The notes under the pieces were generated by a model. That model searched no databases. It saw only the letters and a list, made by a program, of their open reading frames with translations, and was not told the origin of the DNA. A program made the translations under genes and the position numbers. DNA of 64,000 nucleotides from Candidatus Opimibacter iunctus (lineage in GTDB: Bacteria; Bacteroidota; Bacteroidia; Chitinophagales; Saprospiraceae), in assembly GCA_016716665.1 (NCBI GenBank), contig JADJVH010000001.1, positions 248,001-312,000 of the forward strand. The letters are read 5' to 3'. Positions 17,666 through 26,103 of this stretch are shown here, piece by piece. Numbering within the stretch: position 1 is the first letter of the stretch; each line of letters starts with the position of its first letter.

Positions 17666-20600
17666 ATCGCTTTGAAAAATAGTTTAACAAATTCTATAAA
17701 TATAACAGGATTCAAGGACAATCCATAATAAATTCCTTTACTTTCATAGTATCGAGAGGTACCCGTAATTATATTATTTTCAACTTTGTATTTAGTCTGC
17801 AAATAATAGTTTTTGCCAAATGATACGTTTAGACCAGGAACTATATCATAACCCAAACCTAAATAGATATTCTGTTCCGGATGTAGTAATTCAAATCCAC
17901 CAAATATATTTATCCTATGAAGGGGGTATTTTGGAACTAACCATCGATCACGTGAATAGTGCTGCCAAGGATACAATTTAATCCCAACAATAGCTTTAGC
18001 TGAATTGTCACTTTCCGAAATTAAAAAACCATTTGAACTCGTATCTATCTTCGTAATGGTTACAGGGTGTGAAGTAAGTGCAAAGCCTAATGAAACCTGT
18101 GCAAAAACTAATTTACCTACATTAAAATGCGTCTCTGCAACTTTGCTTTCTTTATTATCTTTTATTTTTAAAATTGAAATACTATCTGTAAATGGTGCTT
18201 GATAATTATACATTATTTGTTCACTAACTGTTCTTAAGTTAGGACTAATAGAGCTTTGAATAAATATTCTGTCAGAATATACTATGTTCCTTTTATTCAA
18301 TACATAATCTTTTGATATATTTATTATATCTTTAAATATTGGATTATCAAATGTATTCTCAAAACAAGAATTCATGCTTAAACTATCAAATCCTAAACCG
18401 TAAATATTAGCTATAAAATCAAAACTACTCACAAAGTCTTCAAGACTCTCAATTGTTGGATTTGATACTTGGTCTAATTTTAATTGACCTAATTGTGTAG
18501 AAAGCCATTTTGTAAATTCCTCGGAATCTTTGAATTCACTCTTTTCTTGAATCAATTTAATTACAAGACTTGATTCTACATTGTGAATAGAAATATAACC
18601 CGATACATTGTCAGGTATTTCAATAGTATTGTAATAATCTTTCTTGGTCGAGGCGACATGTTTAAAACCATTTGATGCATCTAATTGAGATTGCACCCTA
18701 ATTTTCTGGTTAGATGAGATTTGAATTATAAATTCATTCAAATATTTTGTTCGTTGAATATTTAATTGCGGAAGAATTAAAGTCTTCAAAGATGCATTTT
18801 TGTCCTCATATTTTAAAATACGACTTGAAATAGATTGAATACTATCCTGAACAATTTTAAAAGTAGCCAATTTATCTATCTTAATTGGCAACGAATCTAG
18901 TACCTTTTGTAGGAATATTTTTTGTAATAAAAGTTTATTGATAGTGTCTTGTCTGAATCTAATTTCATTTTCTACAGATGTATAATTTTTTGGAATATAT
19001 TCATGGAACGGATTAAATGTTAATTTTCCACCTGTAAACCAAAGCCATCTAAGCAACCATGGTTTTAATTCAGCAAACTTACCATGATAATCCTGAAAAA
19101 TTGCATCATAAGGAGTTGCAGCCTTTTCCATCCAATATAAGGAGCTATCTATCTCGCTTGGGTCAATATCATTTAGGATAAACCAGGAATTTTGTTGAAA
19201 AATCCAATCTTTAATAGTTTGCAAGTACGGATCAGTAGAAATTAACTTAAAACCTAATTGATATATGTTTGCATTTTCACAATTAGAACATAGAAATCTT
19301 TCTATAGGGATACAATCTTTAAATATAAAACAAGAATCCGACACAGAATACTTTGGAATTAAATTAACGGTATCTAAGCAGGTCACACTATTTGAATTGA
19401 CTACTTTAAACTGATTCAACAACAAATTATTAAAGAAATATTCAATAGGAATATTATAGTAACTTCCTAAAATACTATCAATATTGTTGGGTAAATCTAA
19501 ATACAAATTAAACGGATTTCTTAAAATACTATCTACTGCGTTTATATCCTCTATAAATTGGGTAAAACCCTCCTCAAAATAACACGAATAGTTTTTTATT
19601 TGACTTGAATCGGGATTAAAATAAACTTTTACTTCGCGTATATCAGATATAAACTTTCGAATTTCATTTTGAATTACTTTTAATGGTACCCGTACTTCAA
19701 AACAAATATTATCTTTATCACGAATCACACTGTTTGGAAATAAAATTATTTCGCCTACAGAGTTAAATGCTATAACCTCAGTATCCTTGTCAAGGAAACA
19801 ATGCTTTTCCTCCTGTGCAAATAAGAAATTTACATGACACATAAAAAAACAAAGCATATATATATAAATTGCTTTCATAAGTTTTAACCCTTTAAACTTG
19901 TAACTATAAAATTTTAATTCTGACATTGTACGACTCGATGGTTCTGGTGATATGCCAACATGTGACACCCAATAATTCGAAAGTATTATGTAGTTTTCAT
20001 CATTATATTCTTTAAAGAATTCCCAACTTACTTCAATTCTTTTTCCCCAAGAAATGACCCTGAGGCCTTCATTGGTAAATCCCACAACAGCCACTGCATG
20101 ACCGTTGTCCTTTTTAGAACGAACGAAATTTGGATCCTCTTTACTGTCAAGCATCCAATTGGCCCCTATTTCCTGAGCTGATTTAGGAAGTTGAAATCCA
20201 GCCATTATTCCGCCGAATAGCACTATAGCTCGTTTCATTTCTTCAATGTTTTTAGATTTAATTTTAGCAAAGTTTATAATTTTGTTAGTATTGATACCAT
20301 TGCTCTTCCAAAAGAGTAGTGTCTCAAATATTTTACACCCTCTTGAATAACATTTTTTAGAAAATATCTCAATGAGAATATTCTTGTCAAGAAAAACAAC
20401 TCGTGGTAGTGTATTTGATGTCCAGCAAATAACTAAATGTGCCATGGCGGCTAATACGCAATTTGAATATCCATTGATTGTATTGCCATAATCAGGCCAT
20501 GTCCCTGTATAAGCTTCATCCCACGATAGGTTGGTTGGGAAAACTAAATTTGGAAAATCTTTTGAAATAACTATGCCATTTCTTTCATTTTGCAAAGTAA

Positions 20601-21849
20601 GAATCTCATCTAATTGTGCTGTTGGCTCAGGTTCAGAAGGAGACAATTTCCCAAGTCGAGGAAATTCTGGAAGTTGACTATTATTAGGGGTTTCATTAGG
20701 AATTAATAATTTCCTAAGTATATCCATTTCACTTTCAAGTGCCTGAGTTTTTGAAACAAGTTTACCAACAATTTTATTTGAATTACTTTCCTTTTCGGCC
20801 AGTAACTCCTTAACCGATTGTTCAAACTTACTTTGCAACTTATTCCTTTCTATTCCAAATTTTAAAAGTTGAGCGGGAATAGAAACAATAGCTTTGGCAA
20901 TATTTATCGGAATAGATGCCAAACCTTCTGCTTCACTTGGCTTGTTAATATAATTTTCAATCAAAAGTCCTTTTGCAAGCTTTGGAACATGGTGTTTTTT
21001 GACAAAAAGAGACCTAGTAATTGGAATCTTTACAATCTTTGATATGTCAGGAACAATGAAGGAAAATGTAATGGGAGATTCAAGTTCAGGTGCCATAATT
21101 TCCCATGACACTCTTGTTAACGGCCTTGAAAATAATCCATAGAAGATGGATTCGTCTATCTGATATTTAGGGTTATAACGTGGATTAATCAATACTAAAT
21201 TCAAATCTATTCTATTCGCTTTTTTAACCAAAATTGGCCATCTTAATGTGATTTCCTTCAGAGCTAAATTTTCCGGAAAAAGTTCAAACCTTTTATTTAC
21301 TGTAAATATTTCAATAGTGTCAACTGGCTCAGAGTCACGTTTTTCTTCTTTTTCTGTTCTTACAAATCCTGAAGCTTTGTCAATTACCTTTTCCGGAGCA
21401 TCTGTTAAGGTTGCAATAATTTCACTAAATTGATCATCGGCTATCAAGGATATATTTTCTAATAAGGAACTTTCTGAAACAACAATTTTGAAATCATCCG
21501 CAGAGAAAAAATCTGGATGATATTTAATAGCAAATATTTGCGAAGTGTCTGGCAAAATACTTGTAGAGGCAGTTATATTTAGGCTTAAAACCTTGACCTC
21601 AGGTGGCACTGTATTACCGAGAAAACTTGTTACCTGAACATCTGCAATTGCATCTAGCTTAAGACCATATGCCGGTAGATAATAATAATGATCCGCCTTA
21701 AAAGCTTTAGATGAGTCCTGAGCCTGACTACTTAATATCCCCGATCCACCATGACGTAACAATCTATAAATTAAATATATTATAATATAAATCAATATTA
21801 CACTTCCAATAAATTTCAAATAACATACAAAATCTTCCATAAATAACAT
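17662..21849 (-). CDS. 1395-residue protein: membrane anchor, coiled coil, papain-like domain, then an internal signal peptide and second secreted part
   Basis: Residues about 10-30 (FIGSVILIYIIIYLIYRLL) form a membrane segment; an alternative start is Met4. A beta-rich region (50-330) is loosely like DUF4831 proteins. A coiled coil follows at about 335-395. Residues about 440-640 match a papain-like domain of phage and bacterial proteins: NGYSNCVLAAMAH (Cys nucleophile), AIVLFGGIMAGFQLP, DNGHAVAVVGF (His) and VISWGKRIEVSW. At residue 658 (base 19878) MKAIYIYMLCFFMCHVNFLF is a signal-like stretch followed by about 715 residues with no recognised family, ending in strands that look outer-membrane-like. 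The frame is open throughout. Two genes fused by loss of a stop, or by an indel, is a real possibility. It is in an AT-rich island and overlaps the next gene by four bases. Confidence 0.75.
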   Translation of the reverse strand: MLFMEDFVCYLKFIGSVILIYIIIYLIYRLLRHGGSGILSSQAQDSSKAFKADHYYYLPAYGLKLDAIADVQVTSFLGNTVPPEVKVLSLNITASTSILPDTSQIFAIKYHPDFFSADDFKIVVSESSLLENISLIADDQFSEIIATLTDAPEKVIDKASGFVRTEKEEKRDSEPVDTIEIFTVNKRFELFPENLALKEITLRWPILVKKANRIDLNLVLINPRYNPKYQIDESIFYGLFSRPLTRVSWEIMAPELESPITFSFIVPDISKIVKIPITRSLFVKKHHVPKLAKGLLIENYINKPSEAEGLASIPINIAKAIVSIPAQLLKFGIERNKLQSKFEQSVKELLAEKESNSNKIVGKLVSKTQALESEMDILRKLLIPNETPNNSQLPEFPRLGKLSPSEPEPTAQLDEILTLQNERNGIVISKDFPNLVFPTNLSWDEAYTGTWPDYGNTINGYSNCVLAAMAHLVICWTSNTLPRVVFLDKNILIEIFSKKCYSRGCKIFETLLFWKSNGINTNKIINFAKIKSKNIEEMKRAIVLFGGIMAGFQLPKSAQEIGANWMLDSKEDPNFVRSKKDNGHAVAVVGFTNEGLRVISWGKRIEVSWEFFKEYNDENYIILSNYWVSHVGISPEPSSRTMSELKFYSYKFKGLKLMKAIYIYMLCFFMCHVNFLFAQEEKHCFLDKDTEVIAFNSVGEIILFPNSVIRDKDNICFEVRVPLKVIQNEIRKFISDIREVKVYFNPDSSQIKNYSCYFEEGFTQFIEDINAVDSILRNPFNLYLDLPNNIDSILGSYYNIPIEYFFNNLLLNQFKVVNSNSVTCLDTVNLIPKYSVSDSCFIFKDCIPIERFLCSNCENANIYQLGFKLISTDPYLQTIKDWIFQQNSWFILNDIDPSEIDSSLYWMEKAATPYDAIFQDYHGKFAELKPWLLRWLWFTGGKLTFNPFHEYIPKNYTSVENEIRFRQDTINKLLLQKIFLQKVLDSLPIKIDKLATFKIVQDSIQSISSRILKYEDKNASLKTLILPQLNIQRTKYLNEFIIQISSNQKIRVQSQLDASNGFKHVASTKKDYYNTIEIPDNVSGYISIHNVESSLVIKLIQEKSEFKDSEEFTKWLSTQLGQLKLDQVSNPTIESLEDFVSSFDFIANIYGLGFDSLSMNSCFENTFDNPIFKDIINISKDYVLNKRNIVYSDRIFIQSSISPNLRTVSEQIMYNYQAPFTDSISILKIKDNKESKVAETHFNVGKLVFAQVSLGFALTSHPVTITKIDTSSNGFLISESDNSAKAIVGIKLYPWQHYSRDRWLVPKYPLHRINIFGGFELLHPEQNIYLGLGYDIVPGLNVSFGKNYYLQTKYKVENNIITGTSRYYESKGIYYGLSLNPVIFIEFVKLFFKAI

Positions 21850-22560
21850 AATTACAATGAATAAATATTTGCACTAGGTTAGTAAATAATTTATCTTATG
21901 CATGATATTATTTGTTTATTTTCAATACCTATTATTCAAAGACATAATCATATTAAAATACAAGGAAACCTCTAAGAAACTGCTTTCTTGGTGCACCCAA
22001 TTTATTTCATGATATTATAAAAATATCAATTCACTTATTCTTGAATTCAAAGTTATATACAATATAAATTACCTGTATTGAATTTGCATCAGTAGAATAT
22101 TGAGCACATGCTCAACTAATCCAACAGATCTAGATTAAGCAGGAATTCCTATACCTCAAGTTTCATCATGTGATTAAAAGGTATAAAAACACAATACCAT
22201 ATATAAAAGAATTAATCAATACCTTATCAACAAATTGCCTGCTTGAAATATCAAAATCTAATTCCTCTAGTTCAATGGATATAATTTCCAATACAGGTAA
22301 ACTAAAAATATATTTCTGGAAACACAAATATTAGTTAGGAGAATTGGTTTTTCGTGTTTCATTCCCGAAATTTAAAAATGGTTTTCAAATAAACCAAATG
22401 TTTTTTGATATAATTTAAAATTTTAACACTTTAATTAAATTGGAATAAATACAATGTTGTCCCTAATTAAGCAGATTAATATGATTTAAGGATACATATG
22501 TCCCTGGAAATGGACGATAAATATGTTGACGGGTTGGTGGGTTGATGCGTTTATTGGTTG
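21850..22560. other. AT-rich intergenic region, no gene seen
   Basis: About 700 bases, strongly AT-rich, with no supported coding frame, lie upstream of the 1395-residue gene. It probably contains its promoter, but no clear -33/-7 pair was identified. It looks compositionally like the island and unlike the flanking DNA. From about 22530 a GGTTGATG/AGGAGGTTAG-type low-complexity tract begins. Confidence 0.6.
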
Positions 22561-22659
22561 ATGAGATTAGGAGGTTAGGAGATTAGGAGGTTAGTATCTT
22601 AGAGACTGAAGAGTCTAAAGAGCAGGTATTAGTCCGTGAGCACAAACATGGCTGCAAGC

Positions 22660-22835
22660 CAGGAAAATTGAATAGCCACTGCTTTTAAACAGTGGCAGCG
22701 AATGGGAGAAGGGATATTTCTGATGCATTGGGCTAAATCCCTCCGCTACAAATGCGCCCTTTCAGGGCTCTTTCGATAATTTCCTTAAGCCCTGAAGGGG
22801 CGTGCTGGTAGTAAGGGGGTTCAGCCCCTTATAGA
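22660..22835. repeat. Intergenic hairpin repeats
   Basis: Several short inverted repeats occur: GCCACTGCTTTTAAACAGTGGC near 22674 and GCCCTTTCAGGGCTC with AGCCCTGAAGGGGC near 22752-22803. A further GGGGGTTCAGCCCC-type stem follows. They resemble the structured intergenic repeats elsewhere in the window but are single copies here. Confidence 0.55.
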
Positions 22836-22843
22836 GGATCATT

Positions 22844-22940
22844 TCCTGACGTTAAAAACGTCTTCACAGACTAATACCCTATCGATGATCTCCTTGATCT
22901 GTCGTACGCGGGCGTAGATGCAATCTACGCCCGACATTGT
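22844..22940 (+). repeat. Double-hairpin repeat, family 2, copy 2
   Basis: Stem 1 is CGTTAAAAACG and stem 2 is GGGCGTAGA-TGCAA-TCTACGCCC. It ends 44 bases from the stop of the minus-strand TIR gene, and a CCCCCTTTCAGGGGG hairpin lies between them. Confidence 0.88.
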
Positions 22941-22983
22941 TTTGCAATAAATTATGTCTAGATTTTTACCCCCTTTCAGGGGG

Positions 22984-23838
22984 CTAGGGGGTAGGGTAGA
23001 ATCCCGCAAACTCCTTTTCAAAATACTGCGCCATCTCGATGTCTACCTTAGACACCTTATGCCCAATATCCCACGAAGACAGATGGATGATCACAGATCG
23101 CCAGATATTCTCCCACCTGGGATGGTGATCTGCCTTGGAAATGAACGGACGCACCTTGTACATATATTCAATAGCATCCTCGAAGGTCTTGAATTCATAT
23201 TTGCGGGAAACCTCCTGCATCATCTTTGGTGCCTGACCTGGGATGGGTGCATAGGATAGCTCCCAACCGGGAAGTTCCTTTAATGCATCGTTTAAGCCTG
23301 TCTCGGTCATCGCGAGAGGAAAGGTGTCTTTGATGCCTTCAGGATTCGGAAAATCGATGTCGGTGCCAGAGCGCTTGAATCCTAATCCTACCAGTGAATC
23401 GACAAGGGCTGCTATATCGCTCTGCCTGGAGATCGCATTGATGACCATACCCTGATTGTCCAGAAGCTTTTGGATGCTCTTTGGGAGGGCCTCTTTCTGT
23501 GTCACTGCACCGCCGATAAATAACGGAATGATCTTGATGCCCCGCTTGAGCGCGGTCTCGATTTCGATGCGGACCCAGTCATCTTTCTTGTCGATCATCC
23601 GGACGAAAAACTCATCCTGCAGTCTCAGCCAGTTTTTACCGATCACGACGATCAGGCAATCACACTCGTCCAGGTTGGCCTTGAGGGTGTCCTTCCAGTT
23701 ATCCCCACGCTGGATGTTGTCGAGATCCATGAAGATATGGTCACTGCCAAATACAGCGTCAAGCTCCGCCTTGACAAACCGGGCGACGAGGCCTTCGTCA
23801 TCACGCCGGTAGCAGATGAAGGCAAATGGTTTTTTCAT
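22984..23838 (-). CDS. TIR domain fused to pterin-4a-carbinolamine dehydratase
   Basis: The protein has 284 residues and no signal peptide. Residues 1-150 are a bacterial TIR domain (TIR_2-like): FAFICYRRDDEG (6-16), IFMDLDNIQRGDNWKDTL (35-52), CLIVVIGKNWL (61-71) and DDWVRIEIETALKRG (86-100), with Glu92 at the position of the NADase glutamate. Residues about 175-280 match pterin-4a-carbinolamine dehydratase (PhhB/DCoH): LPGWEL, YEFKTFEDAIEYMYKV, SKADHHPRWENIW with His238/His239/Pro240, and DIGHKVSKVD. That enzyme regenerates tetrahydrobiopterin-type cofactor after aromatic hydroxylation. No hydroxylase gene is nearby. The stop codon lies inside a CCCCCTAG repeat. Joining a possible NAD-degrading or signalling TIR domain to a pterin enzyme is unusual; function is unknown. 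Confidence 0.9.
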   Translation of the reverse strand: MKKPFAFICYRRDDEGLVARFVKAELDAVFGSDHIFMDLDNIQRGDNWKDTLKANLDECDCLIVVIGKNWLRLQDEFFVRMIDKKDDWVRIEIETALKRGIKIIPLFIGGAVTQKEALPKSIQKLLDNQGMVINAISRQSDIAALVDSLVGLGFKRSGTDIDFPNPEGIKDTFPLAMTETGLNDALKELPGWELSYAPIPGQAPKMMQEVSRKYEFKTFEDAIEYMYKVRPFISKADHHPRWENIWRSVIIHLSSWDIGHKVSKVDIEMAQYFEKEFAGFYPTP

Positions 23839-23969
23839 GGGATTAAGTTAACCTAAATCTTGCGTTTTAGGCATCGATTTAATGACGGCAGAAAAGGCGG
23901 AAAAGGCAGAAAGGAGAGTACCTGACGCAAAATTTAATCTTTACCCCCTATAGGGGGCCAGGGGGCAAA

Positions 23970-24572
23970 TCACTTTTTCTTGTGTTCCCCTTTGTACATT
24001 TTCTCTCCGGCCTCTACTGCAAATGGTAATTTGTTTTCCAGAGGAGGGATGGGACAATTGAATCCATCACTATATGCACACCATGGATTATAACACTTGT
24101 TGAAGTCGATGATGATCTCTCCATCCTCTGCATCTGCCTTGGACATATTGATGTAGCGACCGCCGCCATAGGTGGTTTCGCCATTGGTGGAGTCGTTGAA
24201 GGGAAGGAAAAGATAGTCCTTGTATAATGGGTTTGAAATGTTGGTCATGTTCTCATACAAGGCAATACTGGCATTGAATTTTCCCCAGGTGAAATAAGCC
24301 ACACCATATTTGCGATACGTCCGCGTCACTCCACTATACGTCGGCAACTCAAAAGGCTGCTCTGCAGGTGTCTTAAAGAAGGTGGCTGTGACTTTAGCCA
24401 TAGGCAGTTCGGGAAAGAAATCAAGGTACTGCAGATCGTCTTCTTTCAACGGGGACCTCGGATCGGTCAGGAATTCCTGCTTGTATGTTTCGCGATAGGT
24501 GGCGAGGTCGTCCTGGGCGAATGTGACACTATAAGTTAGTATGATGAGTAAAAGCAAGTAAATGTATTTCAT
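23970..24572 (-). CDS. Secreted DUF1684 protein
   Basis: The start at 24572 gives the signal peptide MKYIYLLLLIILTYSVTFAQ; an ATG at 24581 adds MLS. The 200-residue product has the DUF1684 hallmarks: an early YRETYKQEFLTDPRSPL, YGVAYFTWGKFNASIALYEN, the core NGETTYGGGRYINM, then IIIDFNKCYNPWCAYSDG and CPIPPLENKLPFAVEAGEK. The conserved Asp, Asn, Tyr, Cys and Pro residues are all present. The family has no established activity that I can name. It lies 131 bases downstream of the TIR gene's start, on the same strand. Confidence 0.88.
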   Translation of the reverse strand: MKYIYLLLLIILTYSVTFAQDDLATYRETYKQEFLTDPRSPLKEDDLQYLDFFPELPMAKVTATFFKTPAEQPFELPTYSGVTRTYRKYGVAYFTWGKFNASIALYENMTNISNPLYKDYLFLPFNDSTNGETTYGGGRYINMSKADAEDGEIIIDFNKCYNPWCAYSDGFNCPIPPLENKLPFAVEAGEKMYKGEHKKK

Positions 24573-24663
24573 AGATAACATGGTTGCATTAAATCAATGG
24601 CTTAGTGCTTGTAATTTACGAATTTGTATTTTGAATCCTCGTCATTGACATAGCTATTGTAAC

Positions 24664-24760
24664 TACCTGCCGTCGGGAGACGGCTTCACAGGCCATTGCC
24701 TTACCGATACTTCTTTTTGATTTGTCGTACGCGAGCGTAGATACAATCTACGCCCAACGT
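24664..24760 (+). repeat. Double-hairpin repeat, family 2, copy 3
   Basis: Stem 1 is CCGTCGGGAGACGG and stem 2 is GAGCGTAGA-TACAA-TCTACGCCC. It ends 69 bases from the stop of the TolB-like gene. A CCCCTTTAGGGG hairpin lies between. Confidence 0.88.
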
Positions 24761-24828
24761 TTGTGCTTTGAAAAAGGTCCCCTTTAGGGGATTTAGGGGT
24801 AAAACGCAGCTCAATCACTATTATCAGA

Positions 24829-25725
24829 TTACTTAGTGGACACGAGCGCAAGCTGCTTCCCATCAGGGCTCACAGCGAGGCGCGTGATCTGCGTGATACC
24901 ATGGATGGACACATCACCAACTTCCTGCCAAGTTGTATTATATTTCGGATGAAAGCTGTAGAGCTTGCTTCCTACGCCAATAAAGTAAGTGCCGTCAGGT
25001 GCGACGGTAAAATCCTCCACCAAGCCGGGGGTCTCCGAGATGATGTCTATCGAAGCTGAAGCCGGATTGTATTTCTTGATGTACCAATAGGTGTCGGTAA
25101 ACTTATGCACATACAGAATTGAACCCACTTGATCAGCAAGCAGTGTCCTGCCGATGGCTGAAGTGATCCTCCTCGTCCTGTTGTCTTTGAGGTTGAGTGA
25201 CACGAGGTGGCTTGACTCTCCATCTATCCTGTACAATGCCAGTTGATCCTGATCTACCCAGGTATAGTAACCGATATCCTTGATGCCCGGTGTCAGGCTC
25301 TTGTATCCCCCACCCTTCAATGCAGTCTGGTACACCTGCTGATCGATAGAGTCCCCCTCTACCTGACGCACCACCGTCAAGCGCTGTCCTGATGGATCTA
25401 TGCGTGGTGAGTATTCGTTGGAAGCGGTTTGCGTAATACGCCGGATACTCTTGTCCTGTAATGACAATAGATAGATGTCATTCTGTTTCTCTCCTGCCTT
25501 GCGCACACTGACCAGCAGATTGCCCTCCGGTGTAAACCACGGCTGATTGGTATATCCTCCGCGATTGAAGCCACTCAGGAATTTAGCCTGGTAGATGTGG
25601 TATTGGTGATCAGTACCTGTATGAAGCTGGAAGAGGTAAAGGTCGGTGGAGCCCTGGGCAAAGGCCGTGGACGTAGTCCATGCACTTAACAGGACGATTA
25701 TAATTTTTATAGGATTCGAAGACAT
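24829..25725 (-). CDS. Secreted TolB-like beta-propeller protein
   Basis: The protein has 298 residues with a signal peptide ending near TAFAQ (residue 24). It has repeated WD40-like PD40 blades: NQPWFTPEGNLLVSVRKAGE, YSPRIDPSGQRLTVVRQVEG, FTVAPDGTYFIGVGSKLYSF and LAVSPDGKQLALVSTK at the C-terminus. This is a six-bladed TolB-type propeller without the N-terminal TolB domain. In Bacteroidota such proteins are often periplasmic or outer-membrane binding proteins. No Pal partner is near, so it is not the Tol system itself. Confidence 0.83.
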   Translation of the reverse strand: MSSNPIKIIIVLLSAWTTSTAFAQGSTDLYLFQLHTGTDHQYHIYQAKFLSGFNRGGYTNQPWFTPEGNLLVSVRKAGEKQNDIYLLSLQDKSIRRITQTASNEYSPRIDPSGQRLTVVRQVEGDSIDQQVYQTALKGGGYKSLTPGIKDIGYYTWVDQDQLALYRIDGESSHLVSLNLKDNRTRRITSAIGRTLLADQVGSILYVHKFTDTYWYIKKYNPASASIDIISETPGLVEDFTVAPDGTYFIGVGSKLYSFHPKYNTTWQEVGDVSIHGITQITRLAVSPDGKQLALVSTK

Positions 25726-25730
25726 ATTGG

Positions 25731-25788
25731 AAAGGCTAAAGAGGCGGAAAAGGCTTAAGAGGCCTAAAAGGCCGAAGAGGCGAAAGTG
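25731..25788 (+). repeat. Purine-rich minisatellite
   Basis: Imperfect units of AAGAGGCGGAAAAGGCTTAA type lie just upstream of the TolB-like gene. A run of TAAATGGTAAATG repeats follows to about 25840. The gap to 26104 then contains a CCCCCTTTAGGGGG hairpin (25901-25928), family 2 copy 4 and no gene. Confidence 0.75.
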
Positions 25789-25956
25789 TTAAATGGTAAA
25801 TGTTAAATGGTAAATGCTAAACGTGTAATGGTTAATGCGTAATTGTGAAAATAGGAAAAATAGGTGGAAACTCCTCTACCAAAATCCATACTTAATGCTT
25901 ACCCCCTTTAGGGGGCCAAGGGGGCAAAATAGCTGTGAAATGGGTTAGATGCTTGC

Positions 25957-26054
25957 TACCTGCCGTTACAAACGGCTGCACAGACTAGAGCCTCACCGAT
26001 ACTTCCTTTGATTTGTCGTACGCAAGCTTAGATACAATCTAAGCTTAACGTTTG
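25957..26054 (+). repeat. Double-hairpin repeat, family 2, copy 4
   Basis: Stem 1 is CCGTTACAAACGG and stem 2 is AAGCTTAGA-TACAA-TCTAAGCTT. The outer GG/CC pairs of other copies are replaced by AA/TT and still pair. It ends 50 bases from the stop of the signal peptidase gene. Confidence 0.88.
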
Positions 26055-26103
26055 TTTTTAAAAAAGGTCCCCTTTAGGGGATTTAGGGGCAAAACAGTAA
26101 GAT

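Noticed and set aside
22984..24572. TIR gene and neighbours as a known defence operon
   Set aside because: The next genes encode DUF1684, a TolB-like propeller and signal peptidase. No SIR2, helicase, nuclease, STAND NTPase or cyclase gene is present, so a defence role is not claimed.
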